From Alisma plantago-aquatica (Eukaryota > Streptophyta > Magnoliopsida > Alismatales > Alismataceae): a stretch of 64,000 bases of DNA. The stretch spans positions 1,058,984,244-1,059,048,243 of the forward strand of contig OY856412.1 in assembly GCA_963693085.1 (NCBI GenBank), read 5' to 3'. Made by a program: the position numbers and the translations under genes. Under the pieces are notes generated by a model. That model did no database searches, had not been told where the DNA came from, and was given only the letters and a program-made list of their open reading frames with translations. Below, piece by piece: positions 21,476 to 32,780 of this stretch (the first letter of the stretch is position 1; every line of letters starts with the position of its first letter).

Positions 21476-23579
21476 AGCATCCTAGTTATTCATTCCCATC
21501 ATCATCTACCTTGAGACCAGGGTCGGTTCTTCATGGATTGCTTGCAAGATTGCAAGGAAAGATGGGGAAGAAGAAGAACTAACTACTATTTGCAAAAACA
21601 AAGATATGCATAACAAAGCAAGAGGTTTAGAGTTATAAAACCTGCCTTATGGTCATTCCTAGAGCTCCAAGCTTTCAAGCTTCCAAGACTTTAATGGCGT
21701 CTTGAGCTCCACAGGTCGGCCGAGGGTGTTTCTCCAAGGAATGGTTGGGAAAAGTCGGCTAGAAAGAGAAAGCTAAGTAAGAAAACCATAAAACCAACCT
21801 TGTAACCCAACTTCCTCCATGAATCCGAGCAAGATGATGGTCTTTTCTTACCTAGAACAGGTTGGAAGAGCACCTCTGCTCCATAACTCTGCCTTCAGTT
21901 GGTTAAGCAAGGAGATAAATGAAGAAGGTGAAGGGAAACGTTCCTTTGGCTTGCAAGAAAAGAAGCTTATATAGCTTGGGTAAAGTTTCAACATAAGGAC
22001 TCCTAGTTCCTTGGTTTCCCATCTAGGTCCCTCTCTCCTTTAGGCACGTCCCTTCTCCTCATTTCTAAAGCAAAACTCCTTCTAAAACCAAGGACTTAAA
22101 GGCAAAGAAAAGTCAACTTCTTACTAAGTTACACATATAAGAGGGTCTCTTTACCTACAACTTGGTGTTTTAATTACAAAAATTATTATTCTTGTTTAAT
22201 TATCCAATTGAAGTGCCCTATTCATAATTTTTACTCTAAATGATGTCAAGAGTCATAAAGGATACTCTAGAAGGTATATTTTACAAGTTGCACCCCATAT
22301 TTTGGGTAAATTGCACTTTATACCAAAATTAGGGTTTTAAGTACAAAGATTGCTCCACAAGTTGCATCTTGTTGCCCAAGCTTGGAGAATCCATCATACC
22401 TCATCATATTTACTCATATGATGTCTCATTATCAGGGGAACATCTTAACATGTGCAATTTGCAAGTTAACCCCTCCAGTTGGGTAATTTTCACATAGGTC
22501 CCTGCATTACAAAACAATACTATAACATTGTTCAAAAAGGATAGAAATGAAAGTGTATGCTCCTCAGGAACTTTAATTACATACCAGAAGATAAGCACAA
22601 GCATCTTAATTACATATTTAAGCAAAACACCTAGGGTTAGTTCATAACCCAGGTCAGGGATGTTACAAACACACATGTGGATCTTTCAAAATTTATATTA
22701 ACCCTAGCGCAGTCGATCACAATACCAAATAGGTTACCCGCAAGCACACGAGGCACTATTGTAGCATAGGTGAAGGGCAAGCATAGGGGTCAATCCTCAA
22801 GGAGAAAAGGGGGCACTAGAGATAGGTCGGTTTTTCTATGTTCCTACTATAGAGACTAGGGTTAAGGGTTTAAAGGTGATTTGATTGTTAAAATAGGTGA
22901 GCAAGAAAGCAATTAAAGGTGAGAATGGAATCTAAGTTAACCCTAGACTAGATTAAGACTAACTATGCAAGAAAATACTAAGCAAGGTATGAAAAGGAAA
23001 TTTACACTAAGACTGGGAAAAGAAAAGCACAAGAGCGAGTAAAGAGCTGAACTAGCAAGAACAAGGCAAAAACAGGGCAAGAATCTAACTAAACAGGAAA
23101 AGAGCTAACTAAGCTAACACTAGCTAAGCAAGATGAAAACTAGGGTTTTAAAGAAATTAATGAAGGTGTGGGCTAGTTAGGGGATGCACTTATCACTTAA
23201 GTTGGAGGGTGACATATGAACATTATGATTCCATTTAGGTTATCCAAACCAAACAATAGGTTAGAGTCTAATTAATTAACCTAAGATACTAACTGGCCAT
23301 GGATATGCTAGGTTGTGTATAGGGGCACTAGTCCCTAACACCCCCTCCTACCCTTGCAAGGCTCAATTGGGTTAGGGATTATGTTTAATTCAATTAGAGT
23401 CTAATCAAGTCTAGGCTTCTAGATTAGACACTCCTAGGGAAATTAGGGGTTGATGGTAGTTATGGGGAGGTGAAATTAGGGCTTTGGACCCCAATTCCCC
23501 CACATTCTAGCCTTGAGAAGGCTCCATGCTAATTGCACTAGAATCACCTAAACTAGCTACTTAGATCTCTCACTTAGGC

Positions 23580-24296
23580 TAGGGCTGTAAATGGGAACGG
23601 GTAGACCCGCGGACCCGCAAATCCAGACCCTTAAAAAACCCGTCACGGGTCTAATTTTTTATACCTGCATACCCTTGGACCCGTATACCCTTGGACCCGC
23701 ATATAAGTGGGTCCAATAATGGGTATGCTTGGACCCAGACCCGCTAGACCCGTGTACCCACTATACATAAGTAACTACTAAAATAATATGTTATATATCA
23801 TACTTTACTAGTCTAATTAATATAATTATTGAGATTATATCCAACTCTAAGGTTGACACTAGTCATCTAACTAAGAATTAGCTATTCTAGTTACAATAAT
23901 GAACATCATATGTAAAATTGAAATCAAAATGTCTACTAATCTACATGACTTTCTACATAAATTAAATGTTATGATCATGACTACAAATATGTAAACAATT
24001 ACTCAATTAATTTTATTGTATAGAATATAACATTGTCTAATATAACTATTACATGTTAATATACTATATGATAACAATATCTTGTTGTGTTAAATATATA
24101 TAACATAGTCATTTCTCTTACATAAACAATATGATGTTTTATAGAACCGCTTACCCGCATACCCGCTATTATTGCGAGTACGGGTATGGTGCGGGTCCAG
24201 GTTTTGTATTATGCGAGTCTAGAATCGGAACCGGACCCGCTAAATTAGATGGGTATGGGTATGGATATGGCTAGACCCGCATCGTTTACACCCCTA
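23580..24296. mobile_element. hAT-type MITE (717 bp) with perfect 8-bp target duplication
   Basis: Terminal inverted repeats TAGGGCTGTAAATGGG and (reverse complement of the right end) TAGGGGTGTAAACGATG. Flanks are ACTTAGGC at 23572-23579 and 24297-24304. The other Athila-A LTR (near 320-335) is the empty site with a single ACTTAGGC, proving a precise insertion. An 8-bp duplication and TAGGGGTGTAAA-type ends are typical of the hAT superfamily. No transposase is encoded. The interior near both ends repeats GGACCCGC and GGGTATGGG, extending the terminal structure. Confidence 0.9.
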
Positions 24297-24895
24297 ACTT
24301 AGGCTTAGGGAGATTGATTATGATGTAGGAAGATGGGAGGCAGCCTAGGGATCCAAGAATTGGACCTAGGGGCAAATCCCAAAATTCACATATATAAGCA
24401 ATTTCCCTAAATTCCTAGGTGATTTCACACACAAACCAACAAGAAATTCATGGAGAATGAGATGTAAATAGAACATAATCATTAACAAATGGAATTACAA
24501 AGTTTACATGTCAATTTCCCCCAACATGGTATCAAAGTAACATTTTACACCCCAAACAACCCACTAAAAGGGGCCTAGCTACTCATGGAAATAGAAAATA
24601 CAAAATGAGAGGAGAAAGAGTTAGAAGAAGACATGGAGCTTAGTGTAGATGAAGAAATCCTCCTCTCCAGCTACTACAAGATGTCCTCCTCTCTCCTCCA
24701 AGGTGGAAGGGTATGGAATGAAGGGGATTGTGGGTAGTAACTAGGATAAACTAGTGTTTTGGGGGTGGAAATGGTGAAATGGAGTGGAATGGAGGTGGAA
24801 ATGGAGTGGAATGGCTAAGGGGAAAAAATGGAGTGGTAGGAGTGCGCTAGGGGTGGCGTGAGGGTAGATAACCTTAACCTACAGCTGCCACCCCC

Positions 24896-24904
24896 TATAT
24901 ATAG
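24896..24904 (-). promoter_or_regulatory. TATA-like box in Athila-A 5' LTR
   Basis: CTATATATA in element sense, about 730 bp into the LTR. It matches the box at 891-899 in the 3' LTR and lies just downstream of the palindrome array. Confidence 0.45.
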
Positions 24905-24979
24905 GTGTAGGGGAAGCAATTGGTCAAGTAGGGGCAAAGTGGGAAATGCAGTGGAAAAAGTAGCTAGGTTTTGTGAGTA

Positions 24980-25310
24980 GCACGACCGTGGTGGATCACC
25001 ATAGCCGTGGTGGGTAGGGGTGAGCATGGTCGTGGGGGTTCACCACGAGTAGTGTAAATTAAAATGTCAAAATCACAGGTTGATGGTCATTTTTACACTG
25101 AGAGTGACATGGTCGTGGTAGGTAGCACGGTCGTGTTGGGTTAAGGGTAGAATGGCCATGCTAGGTAGCACAACTATGGTGATCAAGGTGATGGTGGCCA
25201 TGGTGCAACACCACACCCGTTCTTTAGTTATGTAGCATGGACTTTCTAGGTGGCACGACCATGATGGTTGTCCCTTGCACGGCCATTCTTTGTTGCACGA
25301 CCATGGTGTT
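24980..25310 (-). repeat. CACGGYCGTGG palindromic array in Athila-A 5' LTR
   Basis: Counterpart of 974-1306. Several copies have lost a CpG (CATGGTCG, CACGACCATG), consistent with decay by C-to-T change. Confidence 0.8.
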
Positions 25311-25631
25311 GTCTGCTAATGCACTTGGGCTTGATTCTTCAGATTTCCTTGGACATCTTTGCTTCTATGGGTCTTTCGCCACTAGGGGTAGGTTGAGGGA
25401 GCATCGAACTTCAATTTGGGCTTCTCTAAGGGTAGAGAAACCCTAGGATCACTCCTTCTCTCTCTCTTCCATCAAACGTTGTCTAAAAGCCTTAAAAACA
25501 TGCAGATAATGTCCATAAGTGCATTTTACACAAATATGCATATTGAGGAAAATAACATGTAATCTAACAGGTATAGATGTGATTGAAATGCAAAATGACA
25601 CAAGATGAAGCCCTAAAATAGGGCTGAATCA

Positions 25632-27559
25632 CAAGTATATCCACATCTTTAGTATTCACACCTTATCATCTCTTGATGATTTCATTTTTTTGTTTTATGA
25701 TTTCAATTTCACTTGGTGAATTTTATTTTCACCTAGGTTTCCAACCTATTATTTGTTATTTTATATATGGGTGAGGTAGCACCTCTAACCCTAGATCATG
25801 TCACTACACATTCAATGTAGGATATTCATCCTATTTATCTCAATTTTTAAGCATAAGGTGTGTCTACTCAATCTCCCTCCATCATAATGAGATGAAATAA
25901 GCATTTGATTGCAGCCCAAACACAAAAATCATTTCACTCCAAGAGAAGAGATGGTACATCCACACATTACCTTTCAATTTCACATTTTAAGTTGAATCAT
26001 ACTTGATATGACTCTAAACTTACTTGCTCTTAATTTCATAGCATTCTTAAATTTCATGAATTCAAATTTCCTTTTTCTTTCTCTTAAGTTAGGACACAAC
26101 TTCTCTAAGTTTTCATGACTTCATTACATTTTTTATATTTACACCCCACGTATCATAAGTCTTAGCCATTTCCTTGAGGTCTCTAGGGGTATAGGTATCT
26201 TTGGAGTGATTTCATCCTTATGCATTAAGAGATTGCCTTTCACATTCACCCATTAGCTATATTTTCCTCATGGAGGTAGCTAATCTCCTGAGTCATCTAC
26301 CTTGGGTAAACCTAGTTGTTACCTCCCAACCACATGGTCATGCACATTCAAGGCATATCAACTCCCAACCCATCGGCCCTATGTACCTCTAATACACCCT
26401 ACTTGACCCTAGGATTGCATTAGGTATCTACTCTCCCCAAGGGTTTCTTTGAGATGTCACATCTTTTAAGCACATTATTCTCTCTTATAATTCTTTAACC
26501 CAGACTACCATCATCTCTCTCTTTTGAGTATACATTATGCAGTGTAGTCCCATCATTGGGCTCGAGCCACCTTCCCTCCAGGGCTTGGCCATGTCAGTCG
26601 TCCCTCCTAGGATTGACCTTCTATGATCTTCCCCTCCAAGGGCTTGATCCTAAATATCTACACTGTGGACTTAGGCCACCTTCCCTCCTGGGCTTGGTGC
26701 CTTACCGATCTTCCCTCCTGGGCTTGACCATTTCACGACCTTCCCTCCTGGGCTTGGTGCCTTACTGGTCTTCCCCATCCTAGGCTTGACCAGTTGTGTT
26801 ACTCAGAGATGGCATACTTGGGTTCAAAGAATGTAAGTGCTTTCATATTTATATCTTTAACCCTTCACCCCTCTAGGTGAGGATTAAGGTTATCTCAATA
26901 CATAAATATGTTTATTCAACTTACCTTTTCAGGGAAAAGTCCTAGCCTAAGGTGCCTTCTTGGCTCATAGGAGGGGATTTGCTCTCTAACCACCACATGA
27001 TCCCAAGATCTAAGGTTTTGCCTCCCTCATAGGTCATATTCCCACTCTTGGGTTGACCCACCCCAGGTTGGCACACTAACCCTAAAGGTTTCGTATATAA
27101 ATTTTTTTTTCTTTCATCATTATGCATAAATTTTATCATGGTAACTTATCAACCCATGTTTGCTCAATCTCTGGGCTACCCCCTCATGGATTTTGTCCCT
27201 TCAATGAACTTGGGCCACCTTCCCATCCAGGGGATTGGTGCCTACATCGGCCTTCCCCTTCAGGGGCTTGGCCATCATCACCAAACTTCTAGAGACAACA
27301 TGAGGGATTTGGGCAAGTTATATTCAGATTTTCATTTTCATATGTACGTAACTATTGGGTTCTTATATTACTTAAGACCTCTTACCTAAATGTCATTCTC
27401 CTCATGCATACCTACATGGGAGACTAGGTCACATAAACCCATCCCTTTATCTTTCTTATTCCCGATTTTAAGTTTCATATGGGTGGTGTCCCATACCACC
27501 ACACATTGCTCATTATAAGATTAAGGTTTTAGAGTTAGGGTTAGGGACTATACTCTACC
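25632..27559. other. Unassigned AT-rich host DNA, left of Tekay element
   Basis: It lies between the Athila-A LTR start and the Tekay LTR start and resumes at 57306. No ORF with recognisable homology. It contains a small tandem repeat (26560-26790). It may be remains of another LTR element, but I could not show that. Confidence 0.4.
26560..26790. repeat. Degenerate tandem repeat, unit about 30 bp
   Basis: Repeated core CTTCCCTCCTGGGCTTG, with alternating spacers such as GTGCCTTAC and ACCATTTCACG. It keeps a 75-codon frame open on the plus strand, which I regard as a by-product of the repeat. Confidence 0.65.
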
Positions 27560-30500
27560 TGTTATGACCCACATCAAAGCTAACTAGTAAGCTCAATGAT
27601 CACAACATCATTAAGATGATTAAGTCAAGTAAGCACAATGCTTAGTGCATCATTTAGTTGATTAAATTTAAGTTAAGTACTCACAGATGCAATTAGTGCT
27701 TTGATCAAGTGTTACAGTCTTATTAGCATGATTTCTTGCCTTGAGGTTGTAGAGAATCTCGTGCTTGAAAAGTTGTAAAAGAAAACCTCAATCGGACACT
27801 CGAGGTGAGAGTTACAACATTTTCTAGAACCTTGGATTTAAGATGCAAATTTTCCATTTATTGACCTTGTATTTCCTTTTTCCCTTTCTCCCTTATCTTC
27901 TTCACACAAACGATAGGGCACCGTCTAAGCGGCACCCAATCTGCCCGATAGAACAACAACAAGGGGTGAATAGCAGGGCGATTTTCTTGATCCTTAGCTT
28001 GATTCGATGGAGCCACCTCCATCCATCCTTATTCTTCCCTTTCTCTTCCTCTACCTCGCCCACCTGTAGCCCGATCAGCAGAGCAGCTAGGGTGGCAGCC
28101 AGGAGAAGCGGCCGACCTACAAAGCTGCATTAGCAGCCAAGTAGCAGTAGCATCGATGGCCGTTTTGGGCTTGAGAGGGGTCGCTCCAGCGACACCCCTT
28201 CTTTCTCTACCCTTCCCCCTTCCTTTTCCACCCCTATTGCACCACTTGTGCCCACCTAGCAAGGGGCGGCACCCCATCTATCAAGCAGCAGCAGCTGCTT
28301 CAATAACGACCAGGGACCATTTGGATGAGCAGCAGCCTCAAGTAATGCTGCACTTGAGTCCGGTCTTGAGCTCCAAGCATGCATCTGCAACCACAAACAT
28401 TGATGCCCAACCAGCAGGGGCGGCACCCTACCTTGCAGTAGCCACTGTTGCACAAAGCAATAGCCAGGGTCTGTTTGAGCTTGAGGAGCAGCACGTAATC
28501 GATGCACTTAGCTTCGTCCTTGAGGTCCATGCCCGAATCCACAACCATGAGCAGCAACTAGCTGCATTTGTAGCATGTTTCCTCCACTTGTGCATGAGAA
28601 AGTTATTGTTTGTTTGCAACATGTTGAAATCAAGAGCAACTGAGGTTGAAGATGACCCTGTGAACGCCCAAAAACTGGCTGATGGACGTGTTTCCAGACA
28701 AATTCAGACATCCCAAACCACTGTGAGTAGATCTCACTTCCCAAAGCAAGTCTTAACTCCATGAAATGGACGATTTTGGTTTGATATGTGTTTTTCGCAG
28801 TTAATAGCGTATACCCGGGTGTCGTGCAGTGTTGGCATCGCCTGATGTTAAATTTTATGTTTTCTTATTTACATTTTCCTGACCCAAATTATTAATCGAT
28901 TTAGTATGATTTGGATTAGTGGAATTATATGTTTGATCAAAACCTGATTTGCTCAGTTTAAAAGTGGAAAACAGTAGCACACTACCAGTAATTGTATGGT
29001 TTGGGTATAAACCCAGGTTGTACAATTTTAGTAATTAATTTGATGCACAATTTCAAAGAAATGACGATGAAATGAAAATGTCAATGGAAAACTAGTTGCA
29101 CGCTCTCGATTATAATTAATGTGTGTGATTTAGTATTAATACGAATTGACACGTTTCTCAAGGATATTACAAGAAATCCTCAGTTATTATCAATGAATAA
29201 TGCCATGATAAGTAATTAACTCTTAACTGAGTTATGTGCTGCACAAACCAGGACTAGGGTTAATGTGCATGTTTTTCAAGGAATTTCAAATAATTTACAG
29301 ATGCTGCTGATGATTTCTCATATGTCAAGTAATTTACTCTTATTAGTGCATTAAGAGGTTCAATTATATGATTTCAGCATATATGTGCCAAGTTGACCTC
29401 AATTCTATTTATTTAAGAATTTTAGTCTGCCTGCATGCATAATAATGTTGATTTCTCAGTAAATTACAAGTGGACATGTATTTAGTATATTTAAGAACTT
29501 GAAATCTGCCTACATGCTTAATATGTCGAATCTCTCAGCATTTGCAATGCTTGAATAAACTTCTCTGTCAAATTTAGAATGATATTCATGTCGTGTTGTA
29601 AAGTTCAAGTTAATAGACTCGATACCATAGAGATACCAAAGCCAAGAATAAGTAAGAGAGAGATACAATGTAGAAAGAGTTTTTTAGGAATAATAAAATA
29701 ATAGACTTAATGGCCTTGACACCATAGAATCCCTATGATAGGTTTGCGCCTTAGGGATGAAACGACCTACCCTGGTGGTGCGTCCAGTATATAGGGGTCG
29801 GAACGCACCCACCGAGCATGCGGGGAGACGGAGCCCTTAAGGAAGTCTCTAAGAGAAGATAGGTTACCCAACATGAACAAGAAGTCCTAGTGGTAATCTA
29901 GAGGTACCCATAGAGCGTACCAAGTTGAGGCCCACAGAGCATCTCAGACCCTCCGCCTATGTACTCAGCCTAGAAGAGGAGTCCAGTTTACGACACCATA
30001 GGAGTTTTGAGGCCAGAGAGCCAATTTTCATGTTGCAGACTAGGACAACAATCAGACTTAGCTATCTCGGGGTGTCGGCTAAGTCTTGTACGGTGGGATC
30101 GTAGTTTGCTATGAGTCTTTATATGTAGAGTACACTGCATATGATCAGGGCATAAGATAAAAATAAGTTCATATAGGTTCAAAGAGTTTCTATAAGTTAA
30201 AGAGTTAAGAAAGATTTGAGTTATTTTCACAACAATTGTCCTTTAAATGAAATTTTAGTATTTTCTGTTAATTAATTATATCTATAGCTTTGCATAAATT
30301 GTTATCATAATGAATTGTTGACATCTCCTATTGTTTAAATTATATTTCTTAGATCTTCTCAGTTTAGTATTATCTTGTATTTTATTTTAATAAATAATCA
30401 TAAAATGAGTTATCTGCAATGGTTGGGTGAAATTCTATTCACTGAGCCAATAGCTCACCAACCTACTAAAACATTTTTCAGGTCAACATCGGAATGAGGA

Positions 30501-30891
30501 AGCTGAAGGATCGCATCACCCAAGTACTTAGAAGGTAGTTCGTAGTTAGTTAGAGGTCTCTTAGTCCTTTCCCCTCGGTCCTTGGGCATGTGGTATGGTA
30601 GAGAGAGAGAATAAAATGTAATATGTAGTTTAGTTTTCAACTAACTATTGTACTTTATATTCCGTAAGTAAGATGTAATATGTTGTTTAAACTCTGAGAT
30701 ATCTTTTAAGATTTAGAAACAGTAAGTTTTCTTCCATAGTTAGTAAGGTTTCAATTTATTCTAAGCTAAAAGATTTTTGCTTTAAGCTAATTTTAAGTGA
30801 TTAAGAAAAGAAAAAGTTAAGGATGGCTTACCGAGGGTGACTCCCCGGTCTCTAGGGTCACTAGAGATGGCACGGGGGTTGGGGAGTCACA
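27560..30891 (+). repeat. Tekay 5' LTR (3332 bp)
   Basis: Starts TGTTATGACC and ends near GGGGAGTCACA, 8 bp before the primer site. The 3' copy ends at the equivalent GAGGCATCGCA. It includes a GC-rich island (28050-28700) and an AT-rich second half. Confidence 0.88.
28156..28764 (+). CDS. LTR-internal open reading frame, 202 codons, unknown
   Basis: An ATG-started frame within the GC-rich part of the 5' LTR. The product would be rich in A, P, L and Q, with no recognised domain; the second half (ALSFVLEVHARIHNHEQQLA) looks helical. In the 3' LTR the same region (54561-55170) is broken by indels and stops. Several overlapping frames are open on the opposite strand, which points to base composition rather than selection. 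It could also be a captured host exon. Low confidence as a gene. Confidence 0.2.
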   Translation: MAVLGLRGVAPATPLLSLPFPLPFPPLLHHLCPPSKGRHPIYQAAAAASITTRDHLDEQQPQVMLHLSPVLSSKHASATTNIDAQPAGAAPYLAVATVAQSNSQGLFELEEQHVIDALSFVLEVHARIHNHEQQLAAFVACFLHLCMRKLLFVCNMLKSRATEVEDDPVNAQKLADGRVSRQIQTSQTTVSRSHFPKQVLTP

Positions 30892-30899
30892 ACTAATTT

Positions 30900-30911
30900 T
30901 GGTATCAGAGC
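30900..30911 (+). other. Tekay primer-binding site (initiator Met-tRNA)
   Basis: TGGTATCAGAGC, 8 bp after the LTR end. Confidence 0.88.
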
Positions 30912-31040
30912 ATAGGTTTGAGTACATAGTTACTCTAAGTCAAGGTCAGGGGACGATAAGAGACCAATAGGATTAAGACTTGGGTGTCTTCCTTCTAACT
31001 ACAATTTTCTAACAGGAAGTGTTATGTTATACTATAGAAA

Positions 31041-32132
31041 ATGGAAGGAAGAGGACGTGGTCATGAGGACCAAGCTGAGAGCCACATTGGACCTGATCCT
31101 CAGGTGATGGGTCTAGGTGGTGGATATGATGTGGATGAGGCATCAAGGATGTACATGATGTTTCTTGAGACCAGGGAAAAGTATAATATGGAGAGGCAAG
31201 CTTCTACCTCGAGCAGCAAGGACTTGATGAGATCCTATGAGATGGTTAAGAAACTTCGAGTTACTGAGTTCAATGGAACTACAGACCCTGCAATGGGAGA
31301 TGAATGGCTGAGATAGATAGAGAAAGTGTTCCGTCTGATGGAGCTATCTGAGGAAAGACAAATCAATCACACAGTTTATTTTCTTAAAGGTGATGCAGAG
31401 CTCTGGTGGCGTGGAGTGGAAGATAAAAGGAGGGACATGGTATTTACTTGGAATGATTTCTTTGATGAATTCCATCTTAAGTACTACCCACCTACCTTTC
31501 TGAGTGAGAAAATAAGACAACTACAAAATATCAGACAAGGAAGTATGACAATTGGTGAATATGAGGCACACTTCACAAGGTTGGCAAATTTCTGTCCACA
31601 ACTTGTTCCTAATGATGTAGAAAAGTGCAGAAGATTTCAAGAAGGATTAAAATCTGATATTAGACACATCGTTTCATCCATTGGTCAAAGAGATAGATAA
31701 AACTTTGGGGAATTCGTGGAAGCAGCAAGACGTGTAGAAGAGTCAGTTAATGCTGATAAGTAGTCTTAGAGTAAGAAAAGATCTGGAGACTTTATCAGAA
31801 GGGGACAAAGCAGTGGCGGATACAGAGCAGGTGGTGATTTCTTTTCAAAGATAGGATGATGACTTGGTTGTTTTGGTAGACAAGGATCTACTTTTTCATC
31901 AAGTGATGGAAGACCCAATTCCGGAAGATGGAGTATACAGTCTACATGGACACCTCCAACTAGATCTTCTGGATCATCGGTTTCAGTGATAGGTCCATCG
32001 AGGTGAGAGATGTAAGCATGTGATATCTTTGGAAGACCACACTCAGGATAGTGTTGGGGAATAGGGTTTCAAGGATGTCATCAGTGTGGACAAATGGGAC
32101 ATATCAAGAGGAATTGCCCCCAGTTACAGTAG
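31041..32132 (+). pseudogene. gag: Tekay gag
   Basis: Opens MEGRGRGHEDQAESHIG and carries the retrotransposon Gag domain: VTEFNGTTDPAMGDEWLR, stop, IEKVFRLMELSEERQINHT, AELWWRGVEDKR, FDEFHLKYYPPTFLSEKI, GSMTIGEYEAHFTRLANFC. A CCHC knuckle (CHQCGQMGHIKRNC) lies at 32076-32117. Stops at 31314-31316 and 31698-31700 and several more before the knuckle disable it; the first has replaced a conserved Trp codon. Length and order fit chromovirus Gag of the Tekay/Del clade, which forms particles and packages RNA. Confidence 0.88.
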
Positions 32133-32351
32133 TCAGCATCACAGGGTTCCCAGTCACAGTACTAGAATATCTCGAGACAAGCTCCAGTTGGAGGTGCAAG
32201 TTCCTCTTTAGCCTCAGGTTCCCAAGGTGGTGCATCACCCAGTTCTAGGGAAGGACAACGAGGACATCGTGGGAGAGGAAGAGCTTCAGGATGCTTCTTC
32301 TCTTTGATACCACAAGAAGGTATTGTTTCTTCCCGAGTGATTACATGAGAA

Positions 32352-32762
32352 ATGCTTTTCTTTAACAACATTTCAGTTATAGTTTTGATAGATCCGGGTG
32401 CTACTCACTTGTGTATACAACATTCTTTAGCTTGTGAGCTTAACCTATTAACCCAGGAGTTACCGGTTGAGTTGTTGTTGAGGGTTCCGTTTGGTGAACC
32501 TACATTGTTGACAGAGTTATGTCCTGAATGTTTGTTGACCTTTGGTGGTTACACCATTGTGGTTAATCTTATACCCCTATACATTAACTATTTTCAAGTT
32601 ATCTTAGGTATGGATTGCCTAGAGACGTATCGAGTTCAACTTGACTGTTGGAAGAAGGAGGTTGTCTTTCAACAAGGTGGATTTTATTGTGTCTTTTCTG
32701 GAGACAGGAAGGTTTCGCCTACATTTATCATATTAGATGTTGTAGCTGATAAGATGTTGTAG
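32352..32762 (+). pseudogene. pol: Tekay aspartic protease
   Basis: The motif VLIDPGATHLCI occupies the place of the family VLFDSGATHSFI, so the active-site D is kept but D-S/T-G is D-P-G. ILGMDCLETYRVQLDC matches the conserved GMDWL block, with W changed to C. About 136 codons are open, in the usual place between the Gag knuckle and reverse transcriptase. The substitutions at both hallmark sites make activity unlikely. Confidence 0.85.
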
Positions 32763-32780
32763 AAAGGTTGTGAGGCATTC

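Larger units (their letters stand above)
17888..22667 (-). mobile_element. Solo LTR of a Ty3 chromovirus (Tekay-like), 4780 bp
   Basis: Element sense begins TGTAACATCCCTGACC at 22667, a typical start for large Tekay/Del LTRs, and ends GGAGCCCACA at 17888. It is flanked by gacac (17883-17887) and aacac (22668-22672), a 5-bp target duplication with one mismatch. The segment near the 3' end (TCACCCCCTAG and the TCGTCGAGGACGAAGG stretch around 18260-18300) resembles the terminal part of such LTRs. No gag, pol, primer site or second LTR was found, so a solo LTR left by LTR-LTR recombination is the best reading. It interrupts the Athila-A 5' LTR. Confidence 0.7.
1..25631 (-). mobile_element. Athila-A: Athila-like Ty3 retrotransposon lacking RT-RH-IN, nested with later insertions
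   Basis: Minus-strand element bounded by two copies of the same LTR (1-1620, cut by the window edge, and 17818-25631, interrupted by insertions). In element order it shows: 5' LTR, a degenerate tRNA-Asp-type primer site (17792-17810), a short leader, N-truncated gag plus protease (7910-5819), a spacer with a palindromic array, a third ORF (4855-3013), a polypurine tract, and the 3' LTR. No reverse transcriptase, RNase H or integrase remains between protease and ORF3, so it is either a non-autonomous derivative or a deleted copy. Gag joined to the retropepsin motif, the Asp-type primer site and ORF3 place it with Athila/Tat relatives. The last ~0.7 kb of the 3' LTR and the left target duplication lie outside the window. 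Confidence 0.85.
17818..25631 (-). repeat. Athila-A 5' LTR, interrupted by solo LTR and MITE
   Basis: Element sense starts TGATTCAGCCC at 25631 and ends near 17818, just before the primer site. Subtracting the solo LTR with its duplication (4785 bp) and the MITE with its duplication (725 bp) leaves about 2.3 kb. The outer part matches 1-1620. The exact inner end is uncertain by a few bases. Confidence 0.75.

Noticed and set aside
26556..26783. 75-codon frame with repeated SLLGL units
   Set aside because: Directly explained by the tandem nucleotide repeat at the same place.
27530..27550. Telomere-like TTAGGGTTAGGG
   Set aside because: Only about two units, and plant telomeres use TTTAGGG; it is ordinary AT-rich sequence.
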